A stretch of 64,000 bases of DNA from UBA9647 sp963739335 (GTDB lineage: Bacteria; Bacteroidota; Ignavibacteria; UBA10030): the NCBI GenBank assembly GCA_963739335.1, contig CAVUAC010000059.1, positions 1-64,000 on the forward strand, written 5' to 3'. Below are positions 8,251 to 16,832 of this stretch, piece by piece (the first letter of the stretch is position 1; each line of letters starts with the position of its first letter). The position numbers and the translations under genes were made by a program. The notes beneath the pieces were generated by a model. That model saw only the letters and a program-made list of their open reading frames with translations. It had not been told where the DNA came from and did no database searches.

Positions 8251-8409
8251 ATGATACGCATCTCGATCAGTTCCTGCGAAAAGGCCTGAACCGCTGACGG
8301 CAAGAGAGTGAATACTCCCGCCATATGGATCAGTGGTTTGCACCCATTGGGCTTGGACATTGAATGTGTACATCAGCAAAAGCAAGAACACGCCAGATCG
8401 TAGCATACT
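8245..8409 (-). pseudogene. Truncated secreted beta-propeller (Ycf48/BNR-like) gene
   Basis: From the ATG at 8409 the protein has a signal peptide ('SGVFLLLLMYTFNVQAQ') followed by 'PYGGSIHSLAVSGSGLFAGT', the first blade of the secreted BNR/photosystem-assembly-like propellers common in this group. After about 55 residues ('YHSTNNGG') the similarity ends at a half attC-like site, and the frame runs on without family features to 8128. Complete members have 350-700 residues. The fragment may be a 5' gene remnant cut by a cassette or repeat event. Confidence 0.5.
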
Positions 8410-8718
8410 CATGTGCTCCACTGCTTTCGAGTAGATGGTGATGAGTTGCATTCCCGTCTGGAGTGGAATCCAGCGTCCCGCGGCGTAGGGTAGTTGGCGT
8501 ATCTGAACAACACCTATACCGCTGAATGCGTTCCGAGCTTCGAGGATTTCAGGAGGCGACAATTAGAAACACTTTGGACGGAGATTTGAAATCCAGCCAA
8601 AAGTGGGACGAAAAGGTGGTTTGGGTGCTTTCTCTTGCATGACCAGGTGTGGAATAGAGGCGATTGTCCTCGGATTCTAGCCTCTCCCCTGATGTGCCCA
8701 GAGAAGCAGGACTTCTTA

Positions 8719-8866
8719 GAATCAAAAGCAAACAGGGGTCAACTTTGAGGAAAAAGATGGGGTATGATTGAAGAATTACTGAGTAAAACAAAGAATCCTC
8801 ACCGACTTGTCCCGTGAGCCGAAGGCGAAACGGGATCTTCACCGATGAGGATTCTTCTTTAGAGCT
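8719..8866. repeat. Dispersed repeat family R1, copy C
   Basis: Matches copy B from 'aaaagcaaac' onward. The outer stem AAGAATCCTCA (8791-8801) pairs with TGAGGATTCTT (8846-8856), and the inner TCCCGT/ACGGGA stem is intact. The leader present in copies B and D is missing. Confidence 0.85.
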
Positions 8867-8877
8867 TGCGCGTTTCT

Positions 8878-9080
8878 TGTTCCGCTCTATGAATCCCGCC
8901 AATGAGCGGAATCCTGAGGAGCGGGAAATCCCGTTCACGAGCGGAATCTCCCGCTTTTGTTCCGCTCTATGAATCCCGCCTACAGGCGGAATCCAGGAGC
9001 GGGAGATCCCGCTATCGTGCGGGATCCCAGAAAGCGGGACTTAGAAGCGGGACGTCCCGCTGTTGTTCAAGCGGGATAGC
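8878..9080. repeat. Cluster of short GC-rich palindromes
   Basis: Two direct copies of 'ttgttccgctctatgaatcc' (about 8876 and 8956) each head a series of interrupted palindromes built from 'gcggaatcc', 'gcgggaaatcccg', 'gcgggagatcccgc' and 'gcgggacgtcccgc'. No coding frame is convincing. It abuts the R2 repeat at 9085. Confidence 0.6.
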
Positions 9081-9084
9081 GGGG

Positions 9085-9277
9085 GTCCGACTCCATCGGA
9101 CTGCGGCGGGTGAACAGGACCCCGACCAAAAGCATGTCGGGGCTTCACAGAAAACGTTCAGCTTGAATTCACATTCTGCTCATCCCAACAAAAATGAAGA
9201 CGCCCGGCACAAGGCCGGGCGCTTCCTTTTTTCGTAGCGGGGGCCGCCTACTTACGGCAGTTGCAACCCTTGAAAAA
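9085..9277. repeat. Dispersed repeat family R2, copy 1
   Basis: Bases 9085-9243 appear identical by eye to 53648-53806 (159 bases each), and similarity continues through 'cggcagttgcaacc'. The unit contains a terminator-like hairpin and lies downstream of a minus-strand T9SS-cargo gene in both places. Confidence 0.85.
9201..9233. terminator. Rho-independent-type terminator hairpin
   Basis: Stem CGCCCGGC (9201-9208) with GCCGGGCG (9214-9221), loop of five, followed by six T on the plus strand. The minus strand also has a T-rich run beyond the stem, so it could stop transcription from the lectin-like gene that ends at 9393. Confidence 0.6.
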
Positions 9278-9392
9278 AGCTTCGAATTGGCATTTTGAAA
9301 GCGATCCCGCTGCCCATTCCCACCTTTCTGGTACGTTTAGAATCCTTGCCAATCATCGCAAGCCGCTAGGTGCAGCCTAGTATCACCTGATA

Positions 9393-10166
9393 CTATTTTA
9401 AGAGCAGCATCTTCTTAGCCTGCACTAGATCTCCGACCTTCACTTCATAGAAATAGGCCCCACTTGAGATGGTGTTTCCTATATTGTCACGTCCATCCCA
9501 GACGATGGAATATCGGCCTGCCTCTTTTTGTTCATTGATTAATGACCTCACCAATTGACCTGCGGAATTGAAGATGTTTACGTCGATGTTATCGCGTTGA
9601 GTTAACTCGTATTCGATCTTGGTTGAGGGATTGAATGGATTGGGATAGTTTTGACTAACGCTGAAACTCAATGCAGCTTCATTGCTGCCGCGCACAATTT
9701 TGCTCAGGACGTGATTTCGCTGTTTGATTACACGAGCGACCAATGTCCCACCATTATCCGAGAAATTGATGACATCATTTATGCCAAGGAACAACTCACC
9801 TGCCGCGTCGGCCGGGTAAATGACATAGGATCCAACCGGGAAACCTGTCCCGTTCGCGCCGACCTTTCCTATTACTGAATTCACTGATGCTGCGGGAACC
9901 GGGTATGAGCTATTGCTGCTCCATCCATTTCCATCCGGACCTCGCCACGCATTTGGATCATCGGTGGCGCTTGAGAATAAGCCAGAAAGCGTTATATACA
10001 TCGTATCCCCAATCGAACAGATGACGCCTGTAGCTGTCCATGGCTGATTGACATTGATATTGATGACCTTAGTCCCAAAATTGTCTTTTGACTGGCCCGG
10101 GGTTTGGCCAAATGTCGCATTTGCCAGCAAGCATAACAGGCACATCAAGGTAATTATGCGAACCAT
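9393..10166 (-). CDS. Secreted LecA-like lectin-domain protein with T9SS sorting tail
   Basis: A 257-residue exported protein. It has a signal peptide (residues 1-20, 'ITLMCLLCLLANATFG') and a beta-sandwich domain (about 25-150) with 'CSIGDTMYITLSG', 'WRGPDGNGW', 'SVIGKVGANG' and 'AGELFLGINDVINFSDNGG'. This resembles the PA-IL/LecA galactose-lectin fold. A Por-secretion/FlgD-like sorting domain (about 178-257) follows, with 'QNYPNPFNPSTKIEY' and a final 'KKMLLLK'. The start at 10166 is set by AGGAGGT six bases upstream. LecA binds galactosides through calcium; whether the ligand residues are kept cannot be judged by eye. It is probably displayed on the surface or released, and would suit attachment to glycans. 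No operon partner is apparent. Confidence 0.7.
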   Translation of the reverse strand: MVRIITLMCLLCLLANATFGQTPGQSKDNFGTKVININVNQPWTATGVICSIGDTMYITLSGLFSSATDDPNAWRGPDGNGWSSNSSYPVPAASVNSVIGKVGANGTGFPVGSYVIYPADAAGELFLGINDVINFSDNGGTLVARVIKQRNHVLSKIVRGSNEAALSFSVSQNYPNPFNPSTKIEYELTQRDNIDVNIFNSAGQLVRSLINEQKEAGRYSIVWDGRDNIGNTISSGAYFYEVKVGDLVQAKKMLLLK

Positions 10167-10490
10167 GGGCACCTCCTTCTCTTTGAACTTGTTTATGTGA
10201 CTTTCCGACCGCAACTTTCGTTGCCAAGTCGATGATTGACACAATCGGGTGAGTAAGTGTTTTTTGGGGTGCCTTGGGACAGCAAGAATCCGCCAGCGAG
10301 ATCGAACTACCTCGCGATCACAGCGGACACCCCGCCGATTATCCTTTTTCTTCGTCGGATTTGATTTGGCTGCAGACGACAGAGTACCTAATCATCGAAA
10401 TGATATTGGTACATATTGTGGTGGATGCGTAAAACTGAGACAGAGAAACTGTAATAGGAGGTAGCAGGAAGAGGGGTAACCCCAGACAGG
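10167..10490. other. Intergenic, nothing recognised
   Basis: 324 bases between the anti-sigma-type gene and the lectin-like gene. Apart from the Shine-Dalgarno of the latter I see no repeat, RNA gene or convincing promoter. Confidence 0.5.
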
Positions 10491-11921
10491 TTATTTGCTG
10501 GCAGATATGGAATGGAGAGAGCCTACCAAAGTGGGCTCATTCACCCAACCGCGCCCATCCCAGTATTTGACACCACGTTTCAAGTCTTCGAGGTATTTCT
10601 GGTCGAGGGTACCGCGGATTCTGCCCTCTTTCTTGAGTCTTGCGTGCAGCAGGTCTGTTGCCGTGCCGGATTTGACTTCCTTTATTCGCAGATCCTTCGA
10701 GAAAATGAACTCAAACTGTGGGACGAGGTCCGCCGTTGTACTACGCGCGGAAAACCGCAGCACATTCTCGTGCTCTGATTCCAGAGTGATATTAGACAAG
10801 ATTGTTCGAGTTGCCAGATTCATGTCGGATATTGGCAGTCGCACGTAGCAGATTTCGGCGGCCGATCTCGTCTTGCCAAAGCCCTCCGTAACGGAGGATT
10901 CGGTCTCCCCAACGATCTTCGTGGGATCCAGTACTATGATCGCCGCGAACCCTCCATTCGTCTGTTCGTCGGTGTCATTCACCCCGCAAAGCACAATTTT
11001 CTTTTTGTTGCTCCCGTCAAGATCGACCAAGTACTGATTGCCAAGCGTACCGTAATGCCAATACCGACCCAAAATGTTTCCTTTCGCGTCAAGCCGGGCC
11101 AGGAAGAACGGCGACCGTTGATTTGAGGCACCGACGAGGAGTTGATTGCTTCGGTGCTCAGGCCCATCAACCACAAGTGGATATAGCGGCATGAAGCTGG
11201 CGTCATAGGTTTTATCACGAAACACAATGTGCTCAGCAGCAAATTCCTTCTCCATCACGATGACCTGTCGGGAGTCGAACGCTCTCACAAACCTTCTTCG
11301 CCAACCCTCATTCGGCAACGGCAGTGTAGTGATCACCTCTCTCCTACCATCTTTGAAGAGATCAGCCACCTGAATGTATTCTATGCGAAATAGAGACTTC
11401 TGCGCATTCAATTCTTTCATGTTTAGTTGTGGTATTTGCCAGAGGATCGTGCCACTTTTGTCGTAGGCCGCGAGAGCACCAAGGGATTCATTCACAACCG
11501 CCGACGACACCTCTGGAACTACTCCTCCTTTCATAGCATTGAGGATAAACGCGACAAATGCCAACACAGCCACAACACCAGCAGAGCTGACAAACGGACG
11601 CTTCACTGCAAACGACCATGCCCTTACGCGGAGAGATCGCCGCACACGCTCGAGATCGGCGACAGACTTGCCCCGGCTATACTCTGGCCGAATAGCCAAC
11701 GAATCTCCATGGTCTGCTTCTACGTGCTCATTGAGCAATACCTGGCCCCTGCCCACCATTTGATAAAACTGAGCCAATTCCTCCGCGAGGCTTCTACAAG
11801 TGTAGCACTCCTTCAGGTGCTGTTCCAATTCCTCCCGCACTCCCTCAGCCTTTTGGCTGCCGAGAACATAGAGCTCGATCATATTTTGATCATAGTGCTT
11901 CATAACGTCCTGTCGTCGCAT
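10491..11921 (-). CDS. Transmembrane anti-sigma-type protein with zinc-finger (zf-HC2)
   Basis: A 476-residue protein. Residues 10-50 hold the putative anti-sigma zinc finger, with 'EQHLKECYTCRSLAEEL' showing the H-x3-C-x2-C pattern. One membrane segment follows at about 115-133 ('SAGVVAVLAFVAFIL'). The remaining 340 residues would be periplasmic and contain repeats like FG-GAP/VCBS propeller strands ('VADLFKDGRREVIT', 'LVDLDGSNKKKIVL'). Anti-sigma factors of this form hold an ECF sigma factor at the membrane and release it on a periplasmic signal. Starts at GTG 11924, ATG 11921 and ATG 11903 are all possible; 11903 has AGGA just upstream. It follows an unknown 342-residue gene by 67 bases, same strand. 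No canonical sigma factor is present nearby. Confidence 0.7.
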   Translation of the reverse strand: MRRQDVMKHYDQNMIELYVLGSQKAEGVREELEQHLKECYTCRSLAEELAQFYQMVGRGQVLLNEHVEADHGDSLAIRPEYSRGKSVADLERVRRSLRVRAWSFAVKRPFVSSAGVVAVLAFVAFILNAMKGGVVPEVSSAVVNESLGALAAYDKSGTILWQIPQLNMKELNAQKSLFRIEYIQVADLFKDGRREVITTLPLPNEGWRRRFVRAFDSRQVIVMEKEFAAEHIVFRDKTYDASFMPLYPLVVDGPEHRSNQLLVGASNQRSPFFLARLDAKGNILGRYWHYGTLGNQYLVDLDGSNKKKIVLCGVNDTDEQTNGGFAAIIVLDPTKIVGETESSVTEGFGKTRSAAEICYVRLPISDMNLATRTILSNITLESEHENVLRFSARSTTADLVPQFEFIFSKDLRIKEVKSGTATDLLHARLKKEGRIRGTLDQKYLEDLKRGVKYWDGRGWVNEPTLVGSLHSISASK

Positions 11922-11991
11922 CACACTCTTTCTGCGTAAAGTCTTCTTTGCATATCGACAAGAGCGTTATCGACGCGTCCATTTCTTATTG

Positions 11992-13020
11992 TTACAGTAA
12001 CTCCCGTAGCTGCTCTTTTACGTAGTTCTTCACGACTCGCGCCATGTATTCGAAATGAGTCCTGTGCATGAGCCGATAGGTCTTCGTATCTAGGTTCTCA
12101 AAGTACTCTTTCAGGAGTTCGGGATGAGAGACCTCTGATCCGTCATTCAGCACAAATATGCTGTAAATCATTCTCTCCAATGCGAGCCAGTATTTGTCAA
12201 AAGTGTCGCTTGTCAGCTTCTGCGTTGGAACGTATTTCCGATAGAGCCTCTCTCTCAGTGTTCGGCAGCTCTCTGAGAGAACTTGATTGATTTCCATTCG
12301 TAGCAAGTCGTCGTCGATGTGCTGCATTTGGTTGTCCGCAAGCTCCAGTCGCGCGACTGCCCTCTTTAGAACAACCGCAATATCGATAATCGAATAGAAC
12401 TTCCTGCAATGATCTTGATTGTTCAGCACGTCGAAAACAACCGCAATGTTGTGCGGAATTCGCCTTCTCGCGTCGATCCTTGGTATCAGCTCTCGCTCCA
12501 TTTCCTCGAGAGGATATTCAGGCAGATGATCATTGCGCTCATGTTCAGGACAGGTAAAAATGTAGATCTGCCCCAGCAGATCGAGTTGTTTGAGCGCCGA
12601 ATCTGCCTTGACTGCGAGTTTTATGTTCCGAATCAGTCTTGCCAAAACAGGATCATTCTCACGATAGAGCCTGAAAAGCCCTTGGTTCACCTTGCTGAAG
12701 ACGACAATTCTGAGTTGCTGAGTTGTCCCTTCCTCGTCGAGATTTCCCAGCTCTCTCTCACCCGAGAAGTAGTCGATCAGTTCCACGAAGTTACCATCTT
12801 CATCGCGTTGGAAAAGCTCTGCAATGCAGTCAAACGCGATTCCTTCTGTCGAGATAGAAAGAGAATGGAGATGAAGTCTCTTGGATTTTAGCAGTTGTCG
12901 AAGCCGTTGCGATGCAAAACTGAATGCAATGCGGACAACAGCGTTGACATCAAATTCGCTCGCTGTGCCAGAGACGATTTTGACAAGCAGGGGTCCGATA
13001 TTTCTATTTAGCGTGTCCAA
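11992..13020 (-). CDS. Unknown 342-residue protein paired with the anti-sigma-type gene
   Basis: A mostly helical, soluble protein without signal peptide or membrane segment. Notable stretches are 'FASQRLRQLLKSKRLHLHSL' near the N-terminus, a middle 'LARLIRNIKLAVKADSALKQ' and a C-terminal helical part 'RTLRERLYRKYVPTQKL'. I do not recognise a family, and no sigma-70 region 2/4 signature is visible. Its position, 67 bases upstream of a membrane anti-sigma-type gene in the same orientation, is where an ECF sigma factor would normally lie. A regulatory role as partner or replacement of a sigma factor is an inference from context only. Confidence 0.6.
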   Translation of the reverse strand: MDTLNRNIGPLLVKIVSGTASEFDVNAVVRIAFSFASQRLRQLLKSKRLHLHSLSISTEGIAFDCIAELFQRDEDGNFVELIDYFSGERELGNLDEEGTTQQLRIVVFSKVNQGLFRLYRENDPVLARLIRNIKLAVKADSALKQLDLLGQIYIFTCPEHERNDHLPEYPLEEMERELIPRIDARRRIPHNIAVVFDVLNNQDHCRKFYSIIDIAVVLKRAVARLELADNQMQHIDDDLLRMEINQVLSESCRTLRERLYRKYVPTQKLTSDTFDKYWLALERMIYSIFVLNDGSEVSHPELLKEYFENLDTKTYRLMHRTHFEYMARVVKNYVKEQLRELL

Positions 13021-13384
13021 CGCGAATGCTGGCTCCGCATTCCGTGGCGAAATCGGTGCAGGTAGGTAGCTGAGGAGAAATTAATGACTTTTGATGACAA
13101 ATCAATATCGGCATAGCTGCGCAGAGTTGCGACAAGAGCACTAATGGGCAATGGGCAAGCCACGATATTGCATGCCGTTAGGGCCAAGATGGTGATGCGT
13201 GTTGGCGTCAGACACCCCCCTCTCGAGTCCGTCTCTGGCAGCGAATAACTATCGCCCCTCCTCTTTTGCAGCTCCCTGCATGCACTCACCCAGATGTTGC
13301 CAAGATGCTGCAATCCCACAAGCAGTCCAAGGGAAATGAAACACTCATCAATTCACAATCGTCCGATCTGTTGACTGACACTGA

Positions 13385-13640
13385 CCCCCCACGGCGGCAT
13401 CAAGCGCCCGCACGTGGAAGTCTTTGTCTCAGATATTCAAGGTGGAGAGATGTGGGTTCGACGCTTTTCTGAGATCCGAGGAGAAGGAGAACGCGGAAGT
13501 CAGAAAAGATTGGAACAGGACTTCGAGACTCGAGAAGCTCCGACCCCGCTACAAGGAACAAAAAAAAGAGGCCGAATCTTTTCAGAATCGGCCATTTTTG
13601 GTAGCGGGGGCTTACGGCAGTTGCAACCTTGCATCGTAGC
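13385..13640. repeat. Repeat family R3, uninterrupted ('empty') intron target
   Basis: Bases 13385-13550 resemble 51537-51707 ('acggcggcatcaag', 'aggacttcgagactcgagaa', 'gaccccgctac'). Bases 13560-13640 resemble 53590-53645 and 53797-53832. In the second locus a group II intron separates the two halves; here they are contiguous, joined at 13558/13559. The outer CCCCGCTAC and GTAGCGGGGG arms are complementary, so the unit is itself a palindrome around the terminator. Confidence 0.85.
13560..13593 (-). terminator. Terminator hairpin in the empty intron target
   Basis: Minus strand: GGCCGATTCTGAAAAGATTC followed by GGCC, CTC and eight T. It lies downstream of the minus-strand gene at 14200, so it could end that transcript. 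The same hairpin precedes the intron at 53589. Confidence 0.65.
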
Positions 13641-13882
13641 TTTGAATTGTCGATGGTATGACACTGAGAACCCGATCTGGCGGTATACCTGGACTTCTAC
13701 CGTTGTTACGGCAGGTGCACACGATAGAATCTTGGCGCTTTTTCCACCGGAATTGCTCTGTGTGCCTATCTTGGAAGAACTGAGATAACTCGTTTGGAAT
13801 CTGTCACTTAGAATCCACGTGAGTGGAATTCTGCGCGTGGCCTGCGCCGAGCGTGCTGTGTCGTTTCCTGATGCGACGAGCC

Positions 13883-13907
13883 GAACCCTTCGACGAGCTC
13901 AGGGTTC
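13883..13907. repeat. REP-like short palindrome
   Basis: GAACCCTTCGACGAGCTCAG followed by GGTTC folds into a seven-base stem, GAACCCT with AGGGTTC. This 'ccctTCGACnAGCtcaggg' motif is a common dispersed element in many genomes. Confidence 0.5.
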
Positions 13908-14199
13908 GATCCTGAGCGAACTACAAGGCACAACCTATGAGTGAGTCGAAGGATCGAAGGACAGGGGGCCCCGACGAAAAACATCGGGGCAAACAGCTTC
14001 CCTTGATCCCACCCGCCGAAAACAAGGGTGGACCTCAAGGTGTACCCTCGGCTCACTCTCGGTCAGTTCCGGAGGCTAGGTCGGAACTTCACAAGAAAGC
14101 GTCCAACTTGAGTTCAGTTCCTGCTGATCCCCCAAAAAGACCCCGGCATAAGACCCGGTGAGACCGGGCGAGCCAGGCGACTCCTTTCAAGGCCAGATG

Positions 14200-15246
14200 T
14201 CACCTATCGGGCACCTTCCCCTCGAATTTCGCAATGCGTCCGTCTTCTCCGACGGCCCATCCCGCACCATCCGGTCCTGCAAAGCTCACTGCATGGAAGC
14301 CAATCTGCCCGAGTCTTCTCCACGTTGTGCCATTGTCCAGTGAATAGTCCGTGCCAGAAGGGCCGACAGTGATGAGCGTCGGAGCGGCGGTTCCGGGGAC
14401 ATAGACGACGGCCGATCTGAACCCGGCTGGTGGCATTGTCTTCACCGGATTCCATGTCCGGCCACCGTCGACTGTTGTTGCTGCATTCGCACGCGTGCTG
14501 TCCACGCTTCGATAGTCGCCCCCCACTACAACTCCTGTACGCCCGTTCTCGAAGGCAATCGAGAAAATACCAGAGGATTCGTTTTCGCTCAAGATGGGAG
14601 TCTGTGCAACGCTCCAGGAGTTTCCTCCGTCGGTCGACCTGTACACTCGGGCCGTGTTGACACCTGTGCCGATCCACACCCGGCCCTTTCCCTGGACAGT
14701 GAGGGATGTCCCGCTCGCGGCGAAGACGCCTTCTCCCGGCGAGGCCGCCGGTATCTTGTTTGATGGAATCTCGATCCACGTCGTCCCACCGTCGGTCGAC
14801 TTGATTATCACCAGATGTCCGTCCACCGCATCGCTGACAGCGATGATGTTATTGCGATCCCAGAAAGCCATCGCGTCAAAAAAGGCCCGGGCGTTCCGGT
14901 TCTTAAACTGCAGCGTCCAATGAAATCCCCCGTCCGTAGTCTTATAGATCCTCGAAAGCTCGCCCGCGCCGATACTCAGCAGATAAGCCGTATCTTTGCC
15001 GAACCCCTCGACATCACGAAAATCAAGCGAGTCGGCGCCAGGCACACGTAGGGCCTGCCAGGTTTTCCCACCGTTGGTAGTACGCACACACGCACCCTTG
15101 TTTCCACTGGCCCACGCGACCTCGCGGCTAACAGCGCTAACAGCGCGGAGTCTCTCAGTCGTGCCACTCGATTGCAGTGACCACTGTGCGAGCACTCGCT
15201 GGTTGTCGATAAGGCAACAGGCAAGAAACGCAACCGTGGCGATCAC
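14200..15246 (-). CDS. Secreted Ycf48-like/BNR-repeat propeller protein
   Basis: About 348 residues. An N-terminal hydrophobic signal ('VVIATVAFLACCLI') is followed by repeated BNR/Asp-box blades: 'RTTNGGKTWQAL', 'KTTDGGFHWTL', 'KSTDGGTTWIEI', 'RSTDGGNSWSV', 'TTVDGGRTWNPV', 'SLDNGTTWRRLG'. This is the photosystem-II-assembly-factor (Ycf48)/sialidase-like propeller, here most likely a periplasmic or surface protein of unknown ligand; no sialidase catalytic residues are evident. The frame is open up to 15351, overlapping the permease gene, but GTG codons at 15246-15249 lie just behind AAGGAG, so I place the start there. It ends the minus-strand block that contains the peptidases. Confidence 0.75.
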   Translation of the reverse strand: MIATVAFLACCLIDNQRVLAQWSLQSSGTTERLRAVSAVSREVAWASGNKGACVRTTNGGKTWQALRVPGADSLDFRDVEGFGKDTAYLLSIGAGELSRIYKTTDGGFHWTLQFKNRNARAFFDAMAFWDRNNIIAVSDAVDGHLVIIKSTDGGTTWIEIPSNKIPAASPGEGVFAASGTSLTVQGKGRVWIGTGVNTARVYRSTDGGNSWSVAQTPILSENESSGIFSIAFENGRTGVVVGGDYRSVDSTRANAATTVDGGRTWNPVKTMPPAGFRSAVVYVPGTAAPTLITVGPSGTDYSLDNGTTWRRLGQIGFHAVSFAGPDGAGWAVGEDGRIAKFEGKVPDR

Positions 15247-15289
15247 CACACTCCTTGTTCCTGTCCGGCTCAAGCAAGTATTTTGACAG

Positions 15290-16765
15290 TCAGCTGCTCG
15301 ATCGATTTCGTGCGACAAGTTTTTTCCAGAGATAGTAGACCGGTATTCCAATCAGGACAATCACCACACCCGGCCAGGTGTGTCGAGGTTTGTAGATCAA
15401 CAGATCTATGCAAATCGCTGTTCCCGCAAGGACATACAAGGCCGGCAGTACCGGATAGCCGAATGCTTTGTTCGGCCTGTCCATATCCGGCCGCTTCCTT
15501 CGCAGAATGAAGAGTCCCGTTGTCGTAAGGACATAGAACACCAGGACCGCGAAAATCACGTAATCGAGGAGATCGCCATATGTGCCCGAGAAGCAGAGTA
15601 TGATTGCCCAGGCCGCCTGAACAACAAGAGCGAAAGCCGGCACCGCATTCGCGCTGAGTTCTCCTGCACGCCTGAAGAACAAACCGTCTTTTGCCATCGC
15701 GTAGTACACGCGGGCGCCGGCCAGGATGAGACCGTTGGTGCATCCGAACGTTGAGACCATGATCAGGACAGCCATTACGACGATGGCGACATCACCGAAG
15801 ATCATCGAGGCTGCTGCGGTGCCAACCCGATCGGACGCGGCGAACTGTATTCCCCTCCCGACGACATCCGAGGCGCCCGGATTCCCAATGACCGGCAATA
15901 ACAAGATGTAGGAGACGTTCGTGAGAAGGTAGAGAAGTGTGACTACAGCAACGCCAATCGCCAGACTTCGTGGAAGAGTTTTCTTCGGATCGACCACTTC
16001 AACCGCCGCCATGGTCACGTCATGCCACGAGTCGGCGGCAAACAGGGAGCCAACCATAGCCGCACCGATGGCCGCGAAGATCTTCCAACCGGACAGCGGT
16101 TCGATCGAAACGATCTTTCCATCCTCAATGTGGGTCCATGTTGCCGACCAGAAGCCTGAGAGGTTTGCTGCAATTGCATCATGATTCCGTACGATGAAAA
16201 GTCCGAGAAAAATGATGGCGACCAGAGCTATGGTCTTCGTCATCGTGAAAATGTTCTGTACGATCTTCCCTTCGCGGAGGCCCATAAGGTTGATGCCCGT
16301 GAGAATGATGATGCAGAAGACTGCCGCCAGCTGGGCCATGGAGATGTTGACGCTTCCAAGACTGAACAACACATTTTGTTCACTCACCCAGGGCACTAGG
16401 ACACCCGTGAACTTCGCAAAAGCGACCGAGACGGCGGCAATCGTCCCTGTTTGAATTACCATGAAGAAGGTCCAGCCGTACAGGAAGCCGACAAGCGGAT
16501 TGTATGCCTCTCGCAAGTATACATACTGTCCTCCAGCGTGAGGCATCATTGCGGCGAGTTCACCGTAGCTCAATGCGGCGATCATCGTAAGAACGCCGGT
16601 TATCAGCCAGACGAGCAACAACAAGCCGGCCGACCCGACAGTTCGGGCAATGTCAGCGCTCACGATGAAAATCCCGGAACCTATCATCACTCCAACGACA
16701 ATCATCACTGAATCCAGGAGGCCAAGGCCGCGTTTGAACTCACGTTCTTGCGTTGGAAGGTTCAT
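15290..16765 (-). CDS. APC-family amino acid permease
   Basis: A 491-residue inner-membrane transporter with about 12 hydrophobic segments. The N-terminal 'MIVVGVMIGSGIFIVSADIA' contains the GSGIF motif of TM1 in the APC superfamily. The 'AALSYGELAAMMPHAGGQYV' loop and 'LPRSLAIGV' region are also typical of the LAT/amino-acid transporter group. The C-terminal half ('KKTLPRS', 'RRKRPDMDRPNKAFGYPVLP') matches the same family. Start at 16765 is preferred (GGAG upstream) over a GTG at 16780. It lies 67 bases downstream of the M64 peptidase gene, same strand, and would fit import of amino acids released by the surrounding peptidases; the substrate cannot be read from the sequence. Confidence 0.9.
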   Translation of the reverse strand: MNLPTQEREFKRGLGLLDSVMIVVGVMIGSGIFIVSADIARTVGSAGLLLLVWLITGVLTMIAALSYGELAAMMPHAGGQYVYLREAYNPLVGFLYGWTFFMVIQTGTIAAVSVAFAKFTGVLVPWVSEQNVLFSLGSVNISMAQLAAVFCIIILTGINLMGLREGKIVQNIFTMTKTIALVAIIFLGLFIVRNHDAIAANLSGFWSATWTHIEDGKIVSIEPLSGWKIFAAIGAAMVGSLFAADSWHDVTMAAVEVVDPKKTLPRSLAIGVAVVTLLYLLTNVSYILLLPVIGNPGASDVVGRGIQFAASDRVGTAAASMIFGDVAIVVMAVLIMVSTFGCTNGLILAGARVYYAMAKDGLFFRRAGELSANAVPAFALVVQAAWAIILCFSGTYGDLLDYVIFAVLVFYVLTTTGLFILRRKRPDMDRPNKAFGYPVLPALYVLAGTAICIDLLIYKPRHTWPGVVIVLIGIPVYYLWKKLVARNRSSS

Positions 16766-16832
16766 CGACAAATTCTCCACAAATGTGATGTGTCACATCC
16801 TTTATGCCATGCGCTCACACCGACCCTTGATT

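Larger units (their letters stand above)
13021..14199. other. Intergenic region rich in repeats
   Basis: About 1.2 kb with no supportable gene. It holds the promoter region of the gene at 11992-13020, an uninterrupted copy of the intron target repeat (13385-13640), a short REP-like palindrome (13883-13907) and a degenerate copy of R2 (about 13960-14180, 'ccccgacgaaaaacatcggg'). Confidence 0.6.

Noticed and set aside
8549..8938. A 129-residue minus-strand frame
   Set aside because: It runs through repeat R1 copy C and its hairpin, so it is almost certainly non-coding.
8878..9080. Possible CRISPR array
   Set aside because: The repeated units are unequal palindromes without regular spacers, and no cas genes are present.
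13008..13319. A 103-residue minus-strand frame upstream of the unknown 342-residue gene
   Set aside because: It overlaps that gene's start, has no family similarity and no ribosome site; more likely the promoter region.
14200..15246. Sialidase activity for the Asp-box protein
   Set aside because: Asp boxes alone mark the propeller; I see no Arg triad or Tyr/Glu pair typical of sialidases.
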